This document shows, one piece after another, positions 1 to 9,232 of a stretch of DNA of 26,800 bases (the first letter of the stretch is position 1; the number at the start of each line of letters is the position of its first letter). The notes beneath the pieces were generated by a model. The model ran no database searches, was not told where the DNA came from, and saw only the letters and a list, made by a program, of their open reading frames with translations. The position numbers and the translations under genes are program-made. Source of the DNA: Lingula anatina (Eukaryota > Brachiopoda > Lingulata > Lingulida > Lingulidae). Where the stretch lies: NCBI RefSeq assembly GCF_001039355.2, contig NW_019775407.1, forward strand, positions 34,054 through 60,853, written 5' to 3'.

Positions 1-996
1 GGAGTCATCCCCGCCACGTCCAACAAGCCTAAGGTGATTCTGTCCTGGCCTCCCGGGCCGGGGTGGGACTTCATGCACCTCAGAGACTATGCTAAGCCCG
101 TCTTTAAATCCATTGGCTGCAAAGTAGACAACTGCATCTACACTGAGAAAAAGTCTTTAGCTGATAAAAGTGACGCTATTGTTTTTATAGGCAGAAGTTT
201 GGGAAGTAAACCAAAAAAACTGCCCCATCAACGGTGGATATGGGTAACCCTCGAGAGTTCGTGTTATACCGAAGCCGCAGAAAGCGGAGGTGTTTGGGCA
301 GGGATGTTTAACTGGACCATCTCATTTCGGAGAGACTCGACCTTTTTTCTTCCATATGGTCACGCCAAGAAACGATCGACCCCTCTTACCAAAAATTTCA
401 CCAAAATTGCGCTCAAGAAAACTAAAAAGGTGGCCTGGATGGTCAGCAACTGTGGGACACGGGGTCAACGAGAAAGATATGTCTCAGAACTTAAGAAATA
501 CATCTCAGTTGATGTGTACGGTGCGTGTGGCCCCTTTAAGTGTTCAAAACTCGACAATGAAAAATGTTTGGACAACATTAGCAGGGACTACAAGTTTTAC
601 CTGTCCTTTGAGAATAGTATCTCAACAGATTATGTAACAGAGAAATTTTGGAAAATGTTCGATCTAGACATTGTAACGGTAACGAGAGGCCCGGCAAATT
701 ATTCAAGGGCTGGAATAAAACCCGAGTGGCACATTAATACGAACGATTTTAAATCTCCCAAAGATTTAGCAGACTATCTGAAATATCTGGACAGAAATAT
801 CACGGCGTATGTTAAATATTTAGAGTGGAAGAACCAGTATGTTGGACTGTTCCCAAAAGCAGATGTATACTGTGATTTATGTGCCAAATTAAACGACCCC
901 AGTGAACCGGTGACATGGTACCCGCCGGGACAACTGGCCAAGTGGTTTATAGATGGACACTGTATTCCTCCCAATGATTTGAATTTTAACACTTAA
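1..996 (+). CDS. alpha-1,3-fucosyltransferase (GT10), copy A, 5' end outside window
   Basis: The reading frame is open from base 1 to TAA at 994-996 (331 residues seen). The family moves fucose from GDP-fucose to N-acetylglucosamine-containing glycans in the Golgi lumen. The GT10 signatures are present: a 'KVAWMVSNC' segment, an 'SFENS' segment and 'DYVTEKFW', followed by the usual '..WHINTNDF..' tail. Base 1 matches residue 81 of the intact copy at 5442-6677, so the missing start and membrane anchor lie upstream of the window; truncation cannot be claimed. About 10 of 331 residues differ from the other copy, including Arg for Asn after 'NIS', Leu for Arg in the 'FDLDIVTV' stretch and Tyr for Phe in 'TWYPPG'. 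Several N-glycosylation sequons (NWT, NFT, NYS, NIT) fit a lumenal enzyme. No codon near base 34 is ATG (it is GTG), so that is not a start. The family call is firm; the acceptor is unknown. Confidence 0.93.
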   Translation, partial: GVIPATSNKPKVILSWPPGPGWDFMHLRDYAKPVFKSIGCKVDNCIYTEKKSLADKSDAIVFIGRSLGSKPKKLPHQRWIWVTLESSCYTEAAESGGVWAGMFNWTISFRRDSTFFLPYGHAKKRSTPLTKNFTKIALKKTKKVAWMVSNCGTRGQRERYVSELKKYISVDVYGACGPFKCSKLDNEKCLDNISRDYKFYLSFENSISTDYVTEKFWKMFDLDIVTVTRGPANYSRAGIKPEWHINTNDFKSPKDLADYLKYLDRNITAYVKYLEWKNQYVGLFPKADVYCDLCAKLNDPSEPVTWYPPGQLAKWFIDGHCIPPNDLNFNT

Positions 997-1269
997 AATA
1001 TCTACCAATTTAAAGTATGGAGTGAGGAATTAATATACGGTAATGTAAATGATACATATACAGTGTAGCTGAGAACAGGTCACATTTCACTATTTGATTG
1101 TATTATGCAATTGTCTCTTGGTTTGTAAACACATCCCATTTCTCAACTAACGCAATCGATGTAAGTTTGGTTGTGACAGGAATGGTTGTCATGGGGACCT
1201 TGGGTACACACACACACACCAGAGGTACCAAGGGCGACCAGCATTATATACGTATGTATATGACTTGTG

Positions 1270-1275
1270 AATAAA
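1270..1275 (+). promoter_or_regulatory. Candidate poly(A) signal for fucosyltransferase copy A
   Basis: AATAAA lies 274 nt after the stop codon of copy A. It sits in the segment that copy B lacks, so the two paralogues probably end their transcripts differently. The prediction rests on the hexamer alone. Confidence 0.35.
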
Positions 1276-1912
1276 TTGACCTGTATACCCCATAGCTTCT
1301 GTAGACACTCTAAGCGCAGCAGCCCTTTATTGAAACAGTTTGTATTCCTTAAATGTACACAAAAATGTTTGTCCGTTATATTGTGAATTAATGGTACCAT
1401 CTTCAGATTTTATATTGTTTCCATTTCTAAATGGTACAACATATGCATGGGGTTGGTATACTTTACCCAAAATAACATAACATTGGTCAAAGAGGTGTGA
1501 GTGAAATGAAATAGTTCGTTTTTGTCTTCTCTCTGAAAAATGCAATTTACATAAATAACCTTGTGAAACACCCTTATCTCAGCTTGCACAAGGGAATATG
1601 GACCATTTAAAAATTAATGGCTATTATAATTTAGAAAAAACTCCCAGAAATTTTGTAAAATTGCTGAAATGTTACACTTATTACAGTATTTTCCCTTTCC
1701 TGCATGGTATTAAACAACTGCAAAATAAATAAATAAATAAGAGAAAATACATGTATTACGCACTTTGCTAATCCAATCTATCTGAAAAACGCTAAATCTC
1801 GACGATGAAAATTAAATGTTATTTGTCAAGTAGTTTAAATAAAATTAAGCATTCTTCCTATGGATTCACATTCTTTCTTAATTGCCGTCTTTCTCCTTTC
1901 ACCTTTCTTTCG

Positions 1913-1947
1913 TTGTTTTTATTTATTTATTTATTTATTTATTTATT

Positions 1948-1978
<31 letters not shown>

Positions 1979-1983
1979 TTTTT
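1913..1983. repeat. (TTTA)n microsatellite
   Basis: About 16 TTTA/ATTT units with one slip. The counterpart in copy B (about 7866-7917) is shorter and interrupted. The phenylalanine/leucine/tyrosine-rich open frames here are by-products of the repeat. Confidence 0.95.
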
Positions 1984-2131
1984 TGCAATTTTGTTAACCA
2001 TTCCCATTGCCTCCCCCAGCCCTTTATGCACTATTTAACCCTTGACGTTGCTCTAAAGGCGCGTCGTAAGTGTACTGCGCGGCACGTGGCTTCTTAGCAA
2101 CCAATGCGTCTACACTCAATTACCACTCAGA

Positions 2132-2940
2132 AATTTTGTGAGAAATTTTGTAACATTCTGTCACAGGTTATTATCTCTAATGGAAAAGTTGGATTTGTTT
2201 CATTGCTTGTAATTTTACATCTGATTCAAGAAATTGTACCAGTTAGCCAACTAACCTTTGTTAGTGCCATACTAGTATGGTATAGTTGAAATAGTTCAAA
2301 ATTAGCTATGTAATATGATTTTATGTATTGTGTCTTTGTTTTGTAATATAGCCTTATTTAAGACACTAATGGCTTAGGTCTGGAAACAGAATGTGGAAGT
2401 CAAATCCTTTTCTATTTAATGATCCTTCATGATATTGTAGGGTCCCGTGCCTTAAAAATCACAAGTAACGTGTTTTTTCATGTTTTAAAGAGTAAAAAAA
2501 AACTGTTCTGGGGGTCTACACGTTTAATGTATATTGTCATGGGAAATAAAGGAGTTTTAGACCTTTATTTTATCGCAAAACTCTACTGTGTCTTCTCTGT
2601 CACATTTCTCTGAGCACTGTCACATTTCCCTGTTGTTTTTTATGTCACATGTCTCTGTCTTCTCTGCTGTGTCTTCTGCCACATTCCCCTGCTGTTTTAT
2701 AGGCCGCACTTTTCTGTGTCTTCTCAGCCACATTTCTCTGCTGCGTCCCTCCGCCACACATCTGTGCTGTCTTCTCTGCCACATTCACCTGCTGCTGTTG
2801 CAGTTTTAAAACTCCGATATCACAATCAAAATACATTCCAGTTTTACGGTAAAACCAGTGCCATCCTGTCATGTAGTCTGCGATCATGTTTGATGGGTGC
2901 GGAACATTTCCTATATGACTGACTTATGGTGTATACAATA
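2132..2940. other. Non-coding stretch with degenerate minisatellite
   Basis: No gene is recognised. From about 2588 to 2805 the + strand carries a diverged tandem repeat built on a pattern like 'tgtcttctctgccacatt' followed by 'cctgctg', with some 7-8 uneven units. Short open frames over it on both strands follow the repeat and are not taken as genes. Confidence 0.6.
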
Positions 2941-2941
2941 G

Positions 2942-3001
2942 GCTTGGACCTCATTCTTCACAAAGGGAAGATGGGAGAGATCTACAACATCGGACTTGAC
3001 A
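2942..3001 (+). pseudogene. Orphan exon of a dTDP-glucose 4,6-dehydratase-like gene
   Basis: A 60-bp segment follows an AG (..tacaatag) and precedes a strong donor (GTGAGC). It encodes 'LDLILHKGKMGEIYNIGLD'. The 'GEIYNIG' core is characteristic of the C-terminal half of dTDP-glucose 4,6-dehydratases (TGDS/RmlB, short-chain dehydrogenase superfamily), in the part that follows the FxYVxDV region. No neighbouring exons were found on either side within the window, and the frame stops 8 codons beyond the donor. It may be a left-behind exon from a partial duplication, or part of a gene with very long introns. Exon identity is fairly sure; its status as relic is inferred. Confidence 0.6.
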
Positions 3002-3222
3002 GTGAGCACACCGCACCGCACTGCACAAGCTAATGGATACGCTAGTTAGGACAGAGGAGGTTCAAGCGAAGACCGTCTTTATCATAACTTTCGGTATTAT
3101 ATAGAATAACTCATCAAAAAGACATTTTCCACATCCAAAAAGTTCACATTTACGTCTGTCTGAGATTCGTGTGACGTCATTTTCGTGTTAGCCTGAGGAA
3201 TTAAAGAAAAATCTCCGAAATC

Positions 3223-3244
3223 ATATATATATATATATATATAT
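3223..3244. repeat. (AT)n microsatellite
   Basis: Eleven consecutive AT dinucleotides. Confidence 0.95.
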
Positions 3245-3324
3245 TGAGGCAGGTAAGATTGAAATCTGTCTGTTGAAACTTATATGGAATAAACCTGATA
3301 ATGGGAGAATAACAATACGTGTCC

Positions 3325-3558
3325 ATGGTTGATAACGAAGCAATATTGCTTATTAATCAGACTCCCCCTTCCTCCCAGCCCAGCCCCGGCCGCCAGTCGA
3401 CAGCTACATGTTCAAGACTTGGGTACGCCCCGGTTAAGCTTTCAGACGGATGTTATGACGTAATCTTAGTTTTTCGTAGTACGTTTTTATATATAATTAC
3501 ATGGTCACGCTCGCTGCGCACAGTCAGTCAGAACATAAATACTAGCGCTTCCTCCTGA
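3325..3558 (+). other. Open frame with a ceramide-kinase-like motif, doubtful
   Basis: An ATG-started frame (77 codons plus stop) contains, at 3421-3480, 'GYAPVKLSDGCYDVILV'. This resembles the 'APxxHLxDGxxDLILV' segment in the C-terminal part of ceramide kinase/diacylglycerol kinase catalytic domains. The rest of the frame matches nothing I recognise, and no further exons of such a gene are seen. It may be an exon scrap or chance. Confidence 0.2.
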
Positions 3559-3559
3559 A

Positions 3560-4110
3560 ACCAAAATTACTAAAGTAACGATATGCCCCAGGTTAAAACA
3601 CTTTTCAAAGATTGCAAAGGCGCTTACGTGATTTATGACTATATTTATGATTTATTTCTTGGCTCAGGATTCAACCCCAGGTACAAAGTTATATCCAGAC
3701 ATCGTCATGTCGCCATGATGGTACAATGTACATACAGCGTGTTTGCAATAGCACTGATGACCACACTGAGGAAGTGAAATTTGAGACTGTATATATGTAA
3801 AACGGGAATGGCCAGAGACACTACGATTTCTTTGTATAAAACCACCGGATCTAAAGTAAAGTGTATGCTGGTGATGCTGGCTCATTTTCGCATGTGAGTA
3901 TCCCCTGTGATATACAAAATTAATTATAATCGTTCCAATGCTGTACTGGGTTTAAGGGTGATTACTTTTTGTTTTTGTTTTTCTTCTTCTTCTCCTTTTT
4001 GTCTTTTGCCTGTTTATTCGCGTGTCGTTTCGTATTTTTAAATATTTTAAAATATAAGAAACGACTAAGACTACATTTATTGTTATTAATACTTGCTACT
4101 TTTACTCTGT
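3560..4110. other. No recognised gene
   Basis: A 64-codon ATG frame (3583-3777) has no recognisable domain. A T/C-rich tract lies at about 3966-4010. Nothing else is supported. Confidence 0.4.
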
Positions 4111-4330
4111 AGGTGGTTTTATGCTATACATCAATGTGGACAGTTCCTACAGCGTACTACATTGTTAATATGAAGAAATATTTAGCATCTGGGTGGAATT
4201 AGAATCTTCTGCTTTTCAGTAGGTGGTTTTATGCTATACATCAATGTGGACAGTTCCTACAGCGTACTACATTGTTAATATGAAGAAATATTTAGCATCT
4301 GGGTGGAATTAGAATCTTCTGCTTTTCAGT
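4111..4330. repeat. Perfect 110-bp tandem duplication
   Basis: Bases 4111-4220 and 4221-4330 are identical over all 110 positions by direct comparison. Neither unit contains a gene. Perfect identity points to a very recent duplication, or to an assembly artefact from overlapping reads. Confidence 0.95.
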
Positions 4331-5140
4331 AGACTTAAAAATTCGACGACAGAAAAGTCAACCGGATATTTGACTATTACAGGTAATTCCTTTAAACAGA
4401 ACTATAAATAATATTATTCTATGTTCAGATACTGCAATTGCCAAGGCCTGTGCCGTTAGCAAATTCATTATTTTGATGGTAATGTCGAACATCTAAGATG
4501 GTGCAACACGAAGCAATCAATAAAATGATAAAAGTTAAAAACGCAATTAAAGATCTCAATTTCATAATGAGTTTTACAACTTCTATAGGCCTACTACGTG
4601 TTAGATACGCCCATCGTGGTTAAATGTTGGGGAATATATCAGGTTTGTCGTATTCAACTGGATCATGATCACATGCTAACGGTGTCTTTCCTGACATGCT
4701 CAGTGCCTGGGGGAGGGAGAAAGCATACATGCAACTGGGCACCGACAATTAACCAACTTTAGTGGACTTGGAAGGGGTTTGGGGGGCTAGAATTTCCCTA
4801 AAATTCATCAGAAAAATTCCACACACCTTTTCCGTGCTGCGCTTCGTGCAAGGATTAATAAAATATATTCTTTTTTTAAACTAGTATGAATATTACAATG
4901 AAAATACCATATCGGCTACTCTCTGTTCGTTTTCCTATTCACTGTTTCAGAATATTTTTATTATGCCATTCATAGATCAGTTATTAATATATCATCTCTG
5001 ACAGGATTTGAGCTAACAGACGGTGAGGACAAATCTCCAGTATATGTCAAATACTTACGATTTGTATATATTCAAGTACCGAGCTAATGAATATTTTTGC
5101 TCATTTACGAGTATATTGTCATGGTTTTCCACGCATTAGC
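4331..5140. other. No recognised gene; upstream region of fucosyltransferase copy B
   Basis: AT-rich sequence with no open frame worth reporting. It leads into the TATA box of copy B. Confidence 0.5.
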
Positions 5141-5143
5141 TAA

Positions 5144-5150
5144 TATATAA
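5144..5150 (+). promoter_or_regulatory. TATA box, fucosyltransferase copy B
   Basis: TATATAA followed by 'aacgtgg'. Transcription would start near 5175. The distance of about 290 bp to the ATG, with a good 3' splice site ('ttttgttttcag', ending at 5370) between, suggests a spliced 5' leader whose donor I could not place. Confidence 0.45.
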
Positions 5151-5441
5151 AACGTGGAACTATCAGGAGCACACATACACAGACGCTCAAAGTCTGTCTT
5201 ACATCTTCACCATCTAATTTATAAAGATTGTTTAAATGAGCAATATTTATTGTTGAAATTAATTTTATCAGTGACTATTCTAACACATTGCACAGTCCTA
5301 GATAATGAGTCAAAATGTTTTTGAAGTTCACATTTACCACAAAATACATGTACATATATTTTGTTTTCAGATACTTCAACAACACCGGGATAAAAATTGG
5401 ATATCTGGCGCCTTAGAGAATCAGCCCTATAAGTATTAAGT

Positions 5442-6677
5442 ATGGGAGACATATCTGGCATCACAGCCTATTTAAAGACTACAAAATACGTCCCATGCAG
5501 TTCCAAAACAGCGTGCAGAATCCTGACCTACACCATCATTACCGCTTTTGCCATTTCCGCTTTACTCAGCTTTGTGAAATTATCCGACTTTTATACGAAA
5601 ATACGGGTGTCGATTCCCTACCCAAAAGCTGTGGCAAAAAGTCGATTACAGGAAAGAGAAACCACTACGTATTCTCTTGCGGCAGTCATCTCCGCCACGC
5701 CCAACAAGCCTAAGGTGATTCTATCCTGGCCTCCCGGGCCGGGGTGGGACTTCATGCACCTTAGAGACTATGCTAAGCCCGTCTTTAAATCCATTGGCTG
5801 CAAAGTAGACAACTGCATCTACACTGAGAAAAAGTCTTTAGCTGATAAAAGTGACGCTATTGTTTTCATAGGCAGAAGTTTGGGAAGTAAACCAAAAAAA
5901 CTGCCCCATCAACGGTGGATATGGGTAACCCTCGAGAGTTCGTGTTATACCGAAGCCGCAGAAACCGGAGGTGTTTGGGCAGGGATGTTTAACTGGACCA
6001 TCTCATTTCGGAGAGACTCGACCTTTTTTCTTCCATATGGTCACGCCAAGAAACGATCGACCCCTCTTACCAAAAATTTCACCAAAATTGCGCTCAAGAA
6101 AACTAAAAAGGTGGCCTGGATGGTCAGCAACTGTGGGACACGGGGTCAACGAGAGAGATATGTCTCAGAACTTAAGAAATACATCTCAGTTGATGTGTAC
6201 GGTGCGTGTGGCCCCTTTAAGTGTTCAAAACTCGACAATGAAAAATGTTTGGACAACATTAGCAATGACTACAAGTTTTACCTGTCCTTCGAGAATAGTA
6301 TCTCAACTGATTACGTCACAGAGAAATTTTGGAAAATGTTCGATCGAGACATTGTAACGGTAACGAGAGGTCCGGCAAATTATTCAAGGGCTGGAATAAA
6401 ACCCGAGTGGCACATCAATACGAACGATTTTAAATCTCCCAAAGATTTAGCAGACTATCTGAAATACCTGGACAGAAATGTCACGGCGTATATTAAATAT
6501 TTAGAGTGGAAGAACCAGTATGTTGGACTGTTCCCAAAAGCAGATGTATACTGTGATTTATGTGCCAAATTAAACGACCCCAGTGAACCGGTGACATGGT
6601 TCCCGCCGGGACAACTGGCCAAGTGGTTTATAGATGGACACTGTATTCCTCGCAATGATTTGAATTTTAACACTTAA
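5442..6677 (+). CDS. alpha-1,3-fucosyltransferase (GT10), copy B, complete
   Basis: A 411-residue single-exon coding region, a normal length for animal GT10 enzymes. It is a type II Golgi membrane protein: a short cytosolic tail (1-26), one hydrophobic anchor (about 27-45, 'ILTYTIITAFAISALLSFV'), a stem, then the catalytic domain from about residue 92. Visible signatures are 'KVAWMVSNC' at about 223-231, 'SFENS' at 282-286 and 'DYVTEKFW' at 290-297; the last two form the GDP-fucose site in this family. Sequons NWT, NFT, NYS and NVT support a lumenal domain. The ATG at 5442 has A at -3 and G at +4, and starts a protein with the anchor. It fucosylates N- or O-glycan antennae or core; which linkage cannot be told. 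It is the downstream member of a tandem pair with copy A, about 97% identical over the shared part, so a recent duplicate. Confidence 0.95.
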   Translation: MGDISGITAYLKTTKYVPCSSKTACRILTYTIITAFAISALLSFVKLSDFYTKIRVSIPYPKAVAKSRLQERETTTYSLAAVISATPNKPKVILSWPPGPGWDFMHLRDYAKPVFKSIGCKVDNCIYTEKKSLADKSDAIVFIGRSLGSKPKKLPHQRWIWVTLESSCYTEAAETGGVWAGMFNWTISFRRDSTFFLPYGHAKKRSTPLTKNFTKIALKKTKKVAWMVSNCGTRGQRERYVSELKKYISVDVYGACGPFKCSKLDNEKCLDNISNDYKFYLSFENSISTDYVTEKFWKMFDRDIVTVTRGPANYSRAGIKPEWHINTNDFKSPKDLADYLKYLDRNVTAYIKYLEWKNQYVGLFPKADVYCDLCAKLNDPSEPVTWFPPGQLAKWFIDGHCIPRNDLNFNT

Positions 6678-6902
6678 AATACCCCCGATACCAATTTAAA
6701 GTATGGAGTGAGGGGTTAATGTACGGTACATGACACATATACAGTGTAGCTGAGAACAGATCATATTTCACTATTTGATTGTATCATGCTATTGTCTCTT
6801 GGTTTGTAAACACATCCCATTTCTCAACTAACGCAATAGATGTAAGTATGGTTGCGACAGGAATGGTTGTCATGGGGATAATCCGGGGTCCCGGTGTTAC
6901 AA

Positions 6903-6978
6903 GTCATTACAAATGTTTATATTGTGAATTAATGGTACCAGTCATTACAAATGTTTATATTGTGAATTAATGGTACCA
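6903..6978. repeat. 38-bp tandem duplication in 3' flank
   Basis: Two identical 38-bp units (6903-6940 and 6941-6978), each containing 'ttgtgaattaatggtacca'. Copy A has a single related unit. Confidence 0.95.
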
Positions 6979-7242
6979 TCTTCAGATACTATATTGTTTC
7001 CATTTCTAAATGGTACAACATATGCATGGGGTTGGTATACTTTACCCAAAATAACATAACATTGGTCAAAGAGATGTGAAAGAAATGAAATAGTTCGTTT
7101 TTGTCTTCTCTCTGAAAAATGCAATTTACCGTGTCCTAGACATTGGCATATGTATTCTTGTTGCTAATATGCATCGATGTTTTTTTCCCCTCTTTTTGAG
7201 ATAAAAAACATTTGTCAAAAAGTATAATGCTAAAGTATACAG

Positions 7243-7410
7243 CAGGGGCGGATTTAGGCCGTCTTCTGGGTCTTTCGGAAGACGGTCAGATTTTTAAGTT
7301 TACATTGACGGGTATCTAAGGTTTTCTGTCGGAAGACGGTCAAAAATGGTGGATGGATTAACAAAGATAATTTGGAAGACTGTCAGAAAATATCTCTGGA
7401 TCCGCCCCTG
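7243..7410. mobile_element. 168-bp MITE with CAGGGGCGGAT ends
   Basis: The left end 'CAGGGGCGGATTTAG' pairs with the right end '..GGATCCGCCCCTG'. The interior repeats a 'tcggaagacggtcaga'-like motif three times. It has no coding capacity, so it is non-autonomous. It lies in an insertion that fucosyltransferase copy A lacks, so it arrived after, or was lost in one copy since, the duplication. No clean target-site duplication was seen. The terminal sequence resembles hAT-type ends, but the superfamily is not settled. Confidence 0.75.
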
Positions 7411-7455
7411 TGCAGGGGAAATACATGTATGTATTCATTTAACTGCAAGGCCCTG

Positions 7456-7461
7456 AATAAA
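7456..7461 (+). promoter_or_regulatory. Candidate poly(A) signal for fucosyltransferase copy B
   Basis: First AATAAA found after the stop codon, about 780 nt downstream and behind the MITE. The transcript may therefore carry the MITE in its 3' UTR. Confidence 0.25.
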
Positions 7462-8072
7462 ACTAAATAACATAAATAACCTTGTGAAACACCCTTATCT
7501 CAGCTTGCACAAGGAAATGTGAACCGTTTATAAATTAATGGCTATTATAATTTAGAAATTAGTAAAATTGCTGGAATGTTACACTTATTACAGTAGTTTC
7601 CCTGTCCTGCATGGTACATGTATTACACAACTGCAAAATATATAAGAAATAAACAAATGAATAAATCTAAATTAATTAATTATTAATAGGAGAAAATACA
7701 TCTATTACGCACTTTGCTAATGCAATCAATTTGAAAAACGCTACATCGCGACAATGAAAATTAATTGTTATTTGCCAAGTGGTTAAATTAAGATTAAGCA
7801 CTCTTCCTGTGGATTCACATTCTTTCTTAATTGCCGTCTTTCTCCTTTCACCTTTCTTTCGTTGTTTTTATTTATTTTTTTATTTATTTTTATTTATTAT
7901 TATTATTATTTTTTTTTGCAATTTTGTTTACCATTCCCATTGCCTCCCCCCCCCCCCCCAGCCCTTTATGCACTATTTAACCCTTGACGTTGCTCTAAAG
8001 GCGCGTCGTAAGTGTACTGCGCGGCACGTGGCTTCTTAGCAACCAATGCGTCTACACTCAATTACCACTCAG

Positions 8073-8645
8073 CGCGCCCCATTTTCCGCGCTATTTCATG
8101 GGAGTAAGATTTATTCACGTTAACCGCATATTTCAACGACGTTCACAATGCGGTCAGACAGACCGTAACAGGAATGGTAGTCCGCTAAGAACATACTCCA
8201 TTCCCCATTACTTATATATAGAGGTGTCATTCGCCCCATGTAGGCCTACTAACCCCAATAATCCGACTATTCCTAACCTGTACCAATCATGTGGGACCCC
8301 GGACTTCCATTCATGTCGCACTGGTGGTGGTTGTATATAGCTGTTTGTATAGAGGCCAATGATAAAATGACTCTGTATATTAAAAGGGTGAATGGAAATT
8401 ACCTCCGCTCATAGTATCAGGATTGATCCACCTTAAAACAGTGTGAACGGGCCTGCGGTCAACCTTTGCCAGCTTATTCCAGCACCCCGTTCATTTGGTT
8501 ATTTCTGTCTCCAATGTTTTTTTACTTGACCCAGATTCCTCTACCGCGTATGTTTTTCCATCATTCCTCTCACATTTTGCTACCTCAGCAGCACTCTCAC
8601 TCTGCGTCGACAATTTTCAATTGACACAGTTTTTTTGCTACTCAG
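8073..8645. other. No confident gene; upstream of an orphan exon
   Basis: An ATG frame at 8098-8340 (80 codons) has no recognisable domain. A frame near 8285-8345 reads as a short hydrophobic stretch. A long T-rich tract ending 'ttgctactcag' at 8645 forms the splice acceptor of the next feature. Confidence 0.35.
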
Positions 8646-8789
8646 GTTGTTATAATTTGGCCTGGGCTCAAGAATTCCCACAGAAACAGTCTGGTAGAGG
8701 AGTTGTGTTATGAAATGCTGAACTTTGAATGCAATTTTAGAATTGTGGATTCAACCGGTATATCCAATAGGCAGCACTACAGACAAAAG
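8646..8789 (+). CDS. Unassigned internal exon (48 codons, phase 0-0)
   Basis: Bounded by a strong acceptor (T7 tract then 'gctactcag') and a strong donor ('CAAAAG' before GTGAGT), and fully open: it begins 'VVIIWPGLKNS' and ends 'SNRQHYRQK'. The order hydrophobic strand, helix with 'LVEELCYEML', then a second strand 'FRIVDS' fits the start of a flavodoxin-like alpha/beta domain such as TIR/SEFIR, but I see no diagnostic residue and do not assign it. If the donor is ignored, the frame stays open to 9026. No other convincing exons of the gene are seen except perhaps 9176-9232. It lies between the fucosyltransferase duplication and the EF-hand units, so it may be a broken gene. Confidence 0.5.
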
Positions 8790-9175
8790 GTGAGTGTTAA
8801 TGTAAAAATAAGTTCAATCGAGGATTGTTTTGGACCGGTGATAGGTCTTCATCGCACCATCAGCCAACCACAATACAAGGAAACTGCGACCTGTCTGTCA
8901 TCCGGTAGTCAGACGACAAAAGGTGGACAGAATTCCGATCCAAATTACTCTCTTGTAAACACACCTTACAATGAGCCATGTGCCACTCTGATTGAACCCT
9001 GGGAGCGGTATAGTTTCCACCTGTAACCTTACGACCTCCTACAACAAACTATAACACTCTGTAATTACATGTGTTGGGTGTAAAACAACAACCTGTTGTT
9101 ATTCGTGGAGAGACGGGTTGGTTTCTGCATGTGATCAGTTAAAGAATGCCCTAGTTTTAAAATCTACGTATGCAG

Positions 9176-9232
9176 TTTAAAGAAATCGTCTTGGATTACC
9201 CAAAAGGAGAACAGAACAACAGGTTTAACACG
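9176..9232 (+). CDS. Possible small exon following 8646-8789
   Basis: A 57-bp segment between an AG ('ctacgtatgcag') and the donor GTAAGC, open in phase 0, reading 'FKEIVLDYPKGEQNNRFNT'. The phase agrees with the exon at 8646-8789. It is short enough to arise by chance; listed because both splice sites and phase fit. Confidence 0.25.

Larger units (their letters stand above)
1..2131 (+). repeat. Tandem duplication unit, fucosyltransferase copy A
   Basis: This block matches 5682-8072. It covers most of the coding region and about 1.1 kb of 3' flank. Similarity stops sharply after 'tcaattaccactcag' at 2131 here and 8072 there. The left limit lies outside the window. Coding parts are nearly identical; flanks differ by indels: about 150 bp (roughly 1200-1355) is present only here, and a 340-bp insertion is present only in the other copy. 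Confidence 0.9.
5682..8072 (+). repeat. Tandem duplication unit, fucosyltransferase copy B
   Basis: Counterpart of 1-2131. Relative to copy A it carries a 38-bp tandem duplication (6903-6978), an insertion at about 7130-7471 that includes a MITE, and a longer C run near 7947. Similarity ends at 8072. Confidence 0.9.

Noticed and set aside
290-637. Overlapping frame inside fucosyltransferase copy A (and its twin at 5971-6357)
   Set aside because: Shifted frame of the real gene; conserved between copies only because the DNA is nearly identical.
8098-8340. 80-codon ATG frame upstream of the orphan exon
   Set aside because: No domain or signal peptide and no link in phase to 8646-8789 could be shown.
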